Positions 63,247 to 64,000 of a stretch of 64,000 nucleotides of DNA are shown here, in pieces. The position numbers and the translations under genes were made by a program. Each line of letters opens with the position of its first letter. The stretch's first letter is position 1. A model generated the notes under the pieces. The model was not told the DNA's origin and searched no databases. It worked only from the letters and a program-made list of their open reading frames with translations. Source of the stretch: Peptococcaceae bacterium (lineage in GTDB: Bacteria; Bacillota; Desulfotomaculia; Desulfotomaculales; JACDOK01); the NCBI GenBank assembly GCA_017656185.1, contig JACDOK010000002.1, positions 72,768 through 136,767 on the forward strand. The letters run 5' to 3'.

Positions 63247-63280
63247 CGTTATATGTTTGGGCCAAGCTGGAGGGTTATTC

Positions 63281-64000
63281 GTGATCCATTGTTTTGAAGT
63301 GAACGGCTGCAAGCTTGTATTTGACGTGCACAGCCTGTCGCTGCACCGGGTAGACGATTTGGTATGGGATATCCTCAACGGGCGGGCTCCCGGAAAAGGT
63401 TATCTGCCGGGTGAAGTAGAGGAGGCGCGGCACGAGATTGAAGAATTGCGCAGGGCGGGAGTCTTGTTTGCTCCTGACCCTATTGTCACCTATGAACCAC
63501 CGGAGACCCCATTGAAATCACTCTGTCTCAACGTGGCTCACAGCTGCAACCTGGCCTGCCGTTACTGTTTCGCCGGTTCCGGCCGGTATGGTTCCGGGCC
63601 GGCATTGATGCCGCGGGAAGTAGGGCGCCGTGCCGTAGAGATGCTGCTGGAGCGCTCCGGTACACGCCGGCGCTTGGAAATCGACTTTTTCGGCGGCGAG
63701 CCTTTACTGAATTTTGAAGTTGTGCAGGATATTGTCACTTATGCGCGTGAACGGGCGGCTGCGGTCGGAAAAGAGATTAATTTTACTCTTACCACCAATG
63801 GTGTGTTGCTTGATGATGCCGTCGGTGAGTTTTTGTTAAAGGAAGCCGTGAACGTGGTCCTAAGTATCGACGGCCGGCCGGGGGTGCATGACAGGATGCG
63901 GCCCACGCCTGACGGCCGGGGGACCCATAATTTGATCATCTCACGGGCCCGGCGTTTTGCCGAGCGCTGGGACCAGTGGAGCGGGACCAAGGGCTATTTT
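63281..64000 (+). CDS. scfB: Radical SAM SCIFF maturase (partial, runs off window end)
   Basis: GTG start; MIHCFEVNGCKLVFDVHSLSLHRVDD…LCLNVAHSCNLACRYCFAGSGRY (CX3CX2C), FFGGEPLLNFEVV, TTNGVLL. Confidence 0.93.
   Translation, partial: MIHCFEVNGCKLVFDVHSLSLHRVDDLVWDILNGRAPGKGYLPGEVEEARHEIEELRRAGVLFAPDPIVTYEPPETPLKSLCLNVAHSCNLACRYCFAGSGRYGSGPALMPREVGRRAVEMLLERSGTRRRLEIDFFGGEPLLNFEVVQDIVTYARERAAAVGKEINFTLTTNGVLLDDAVGEFLLKEAVNVVLSIDGRPGVHDRMRPTPDGRGTHNLIISRARRFAERWDQWSGTKGYF

Overview
The window matches the origin-proximal region of a low-to-moderate-GC spore-forming Firmicute, most like Peptococcaceae/Desulfotomaculum-type genomes. Genes left of about 38.6 kb are mostly on the minus strand and genes to the right are on the plus strand. 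They diverge from rpmH/dnaA, the expected oriC.

Core content includes rsmI-ricT-holB-tmk, a korABCD-type 2-oxoacid:ferredoxin oxidoreductase operon headed by a P-loop NTPase, bofA-recR-ebfC-dnaX and a large SRP RNA. It also includes a tRNA-Ser/Arg cluster around tadA, hdrABC, rpsF-ssb-rpsR, parAB with three parS sites, rsmG-mnmG-mnmE-jag-yidC-yidD-rnpA-rpmH, and dnaA-dnaN-recF-remB-gyrB-gyrA. Further right are pdxST, a serine T-box operon (aminotransferase-serA-serS), rplI-dnaB, purA, tRNA-Glu/tRNA-Gly, and a SCIFF ranthipeptide precursor with the start of its radical SAM maturase.

The most unusual signals are:
- A modular set of dispersed intergenic repeats: 7-nt stop-codon-rich arrays right after stop codons, 11-nt tandem arrays, a CCCAGCACTCAG/CTGAGTGCTGGG inverted-repeat element, and GGTATTCC/ACAGGATTAACAGGAT modules in a recurring order.
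- dnaN with an apparent AUC start codon.
- An unannotated 27-aa amphipathic small ORF in a gyrB-gyrA island flanked by DnaA-box-like direct repeats.
- A twice-frameshifted DUF3231-like pseudogene near parB.
- The SCIFF gene, which the ORF track missed.

All assignments come from reading the sequence; no searches were run.
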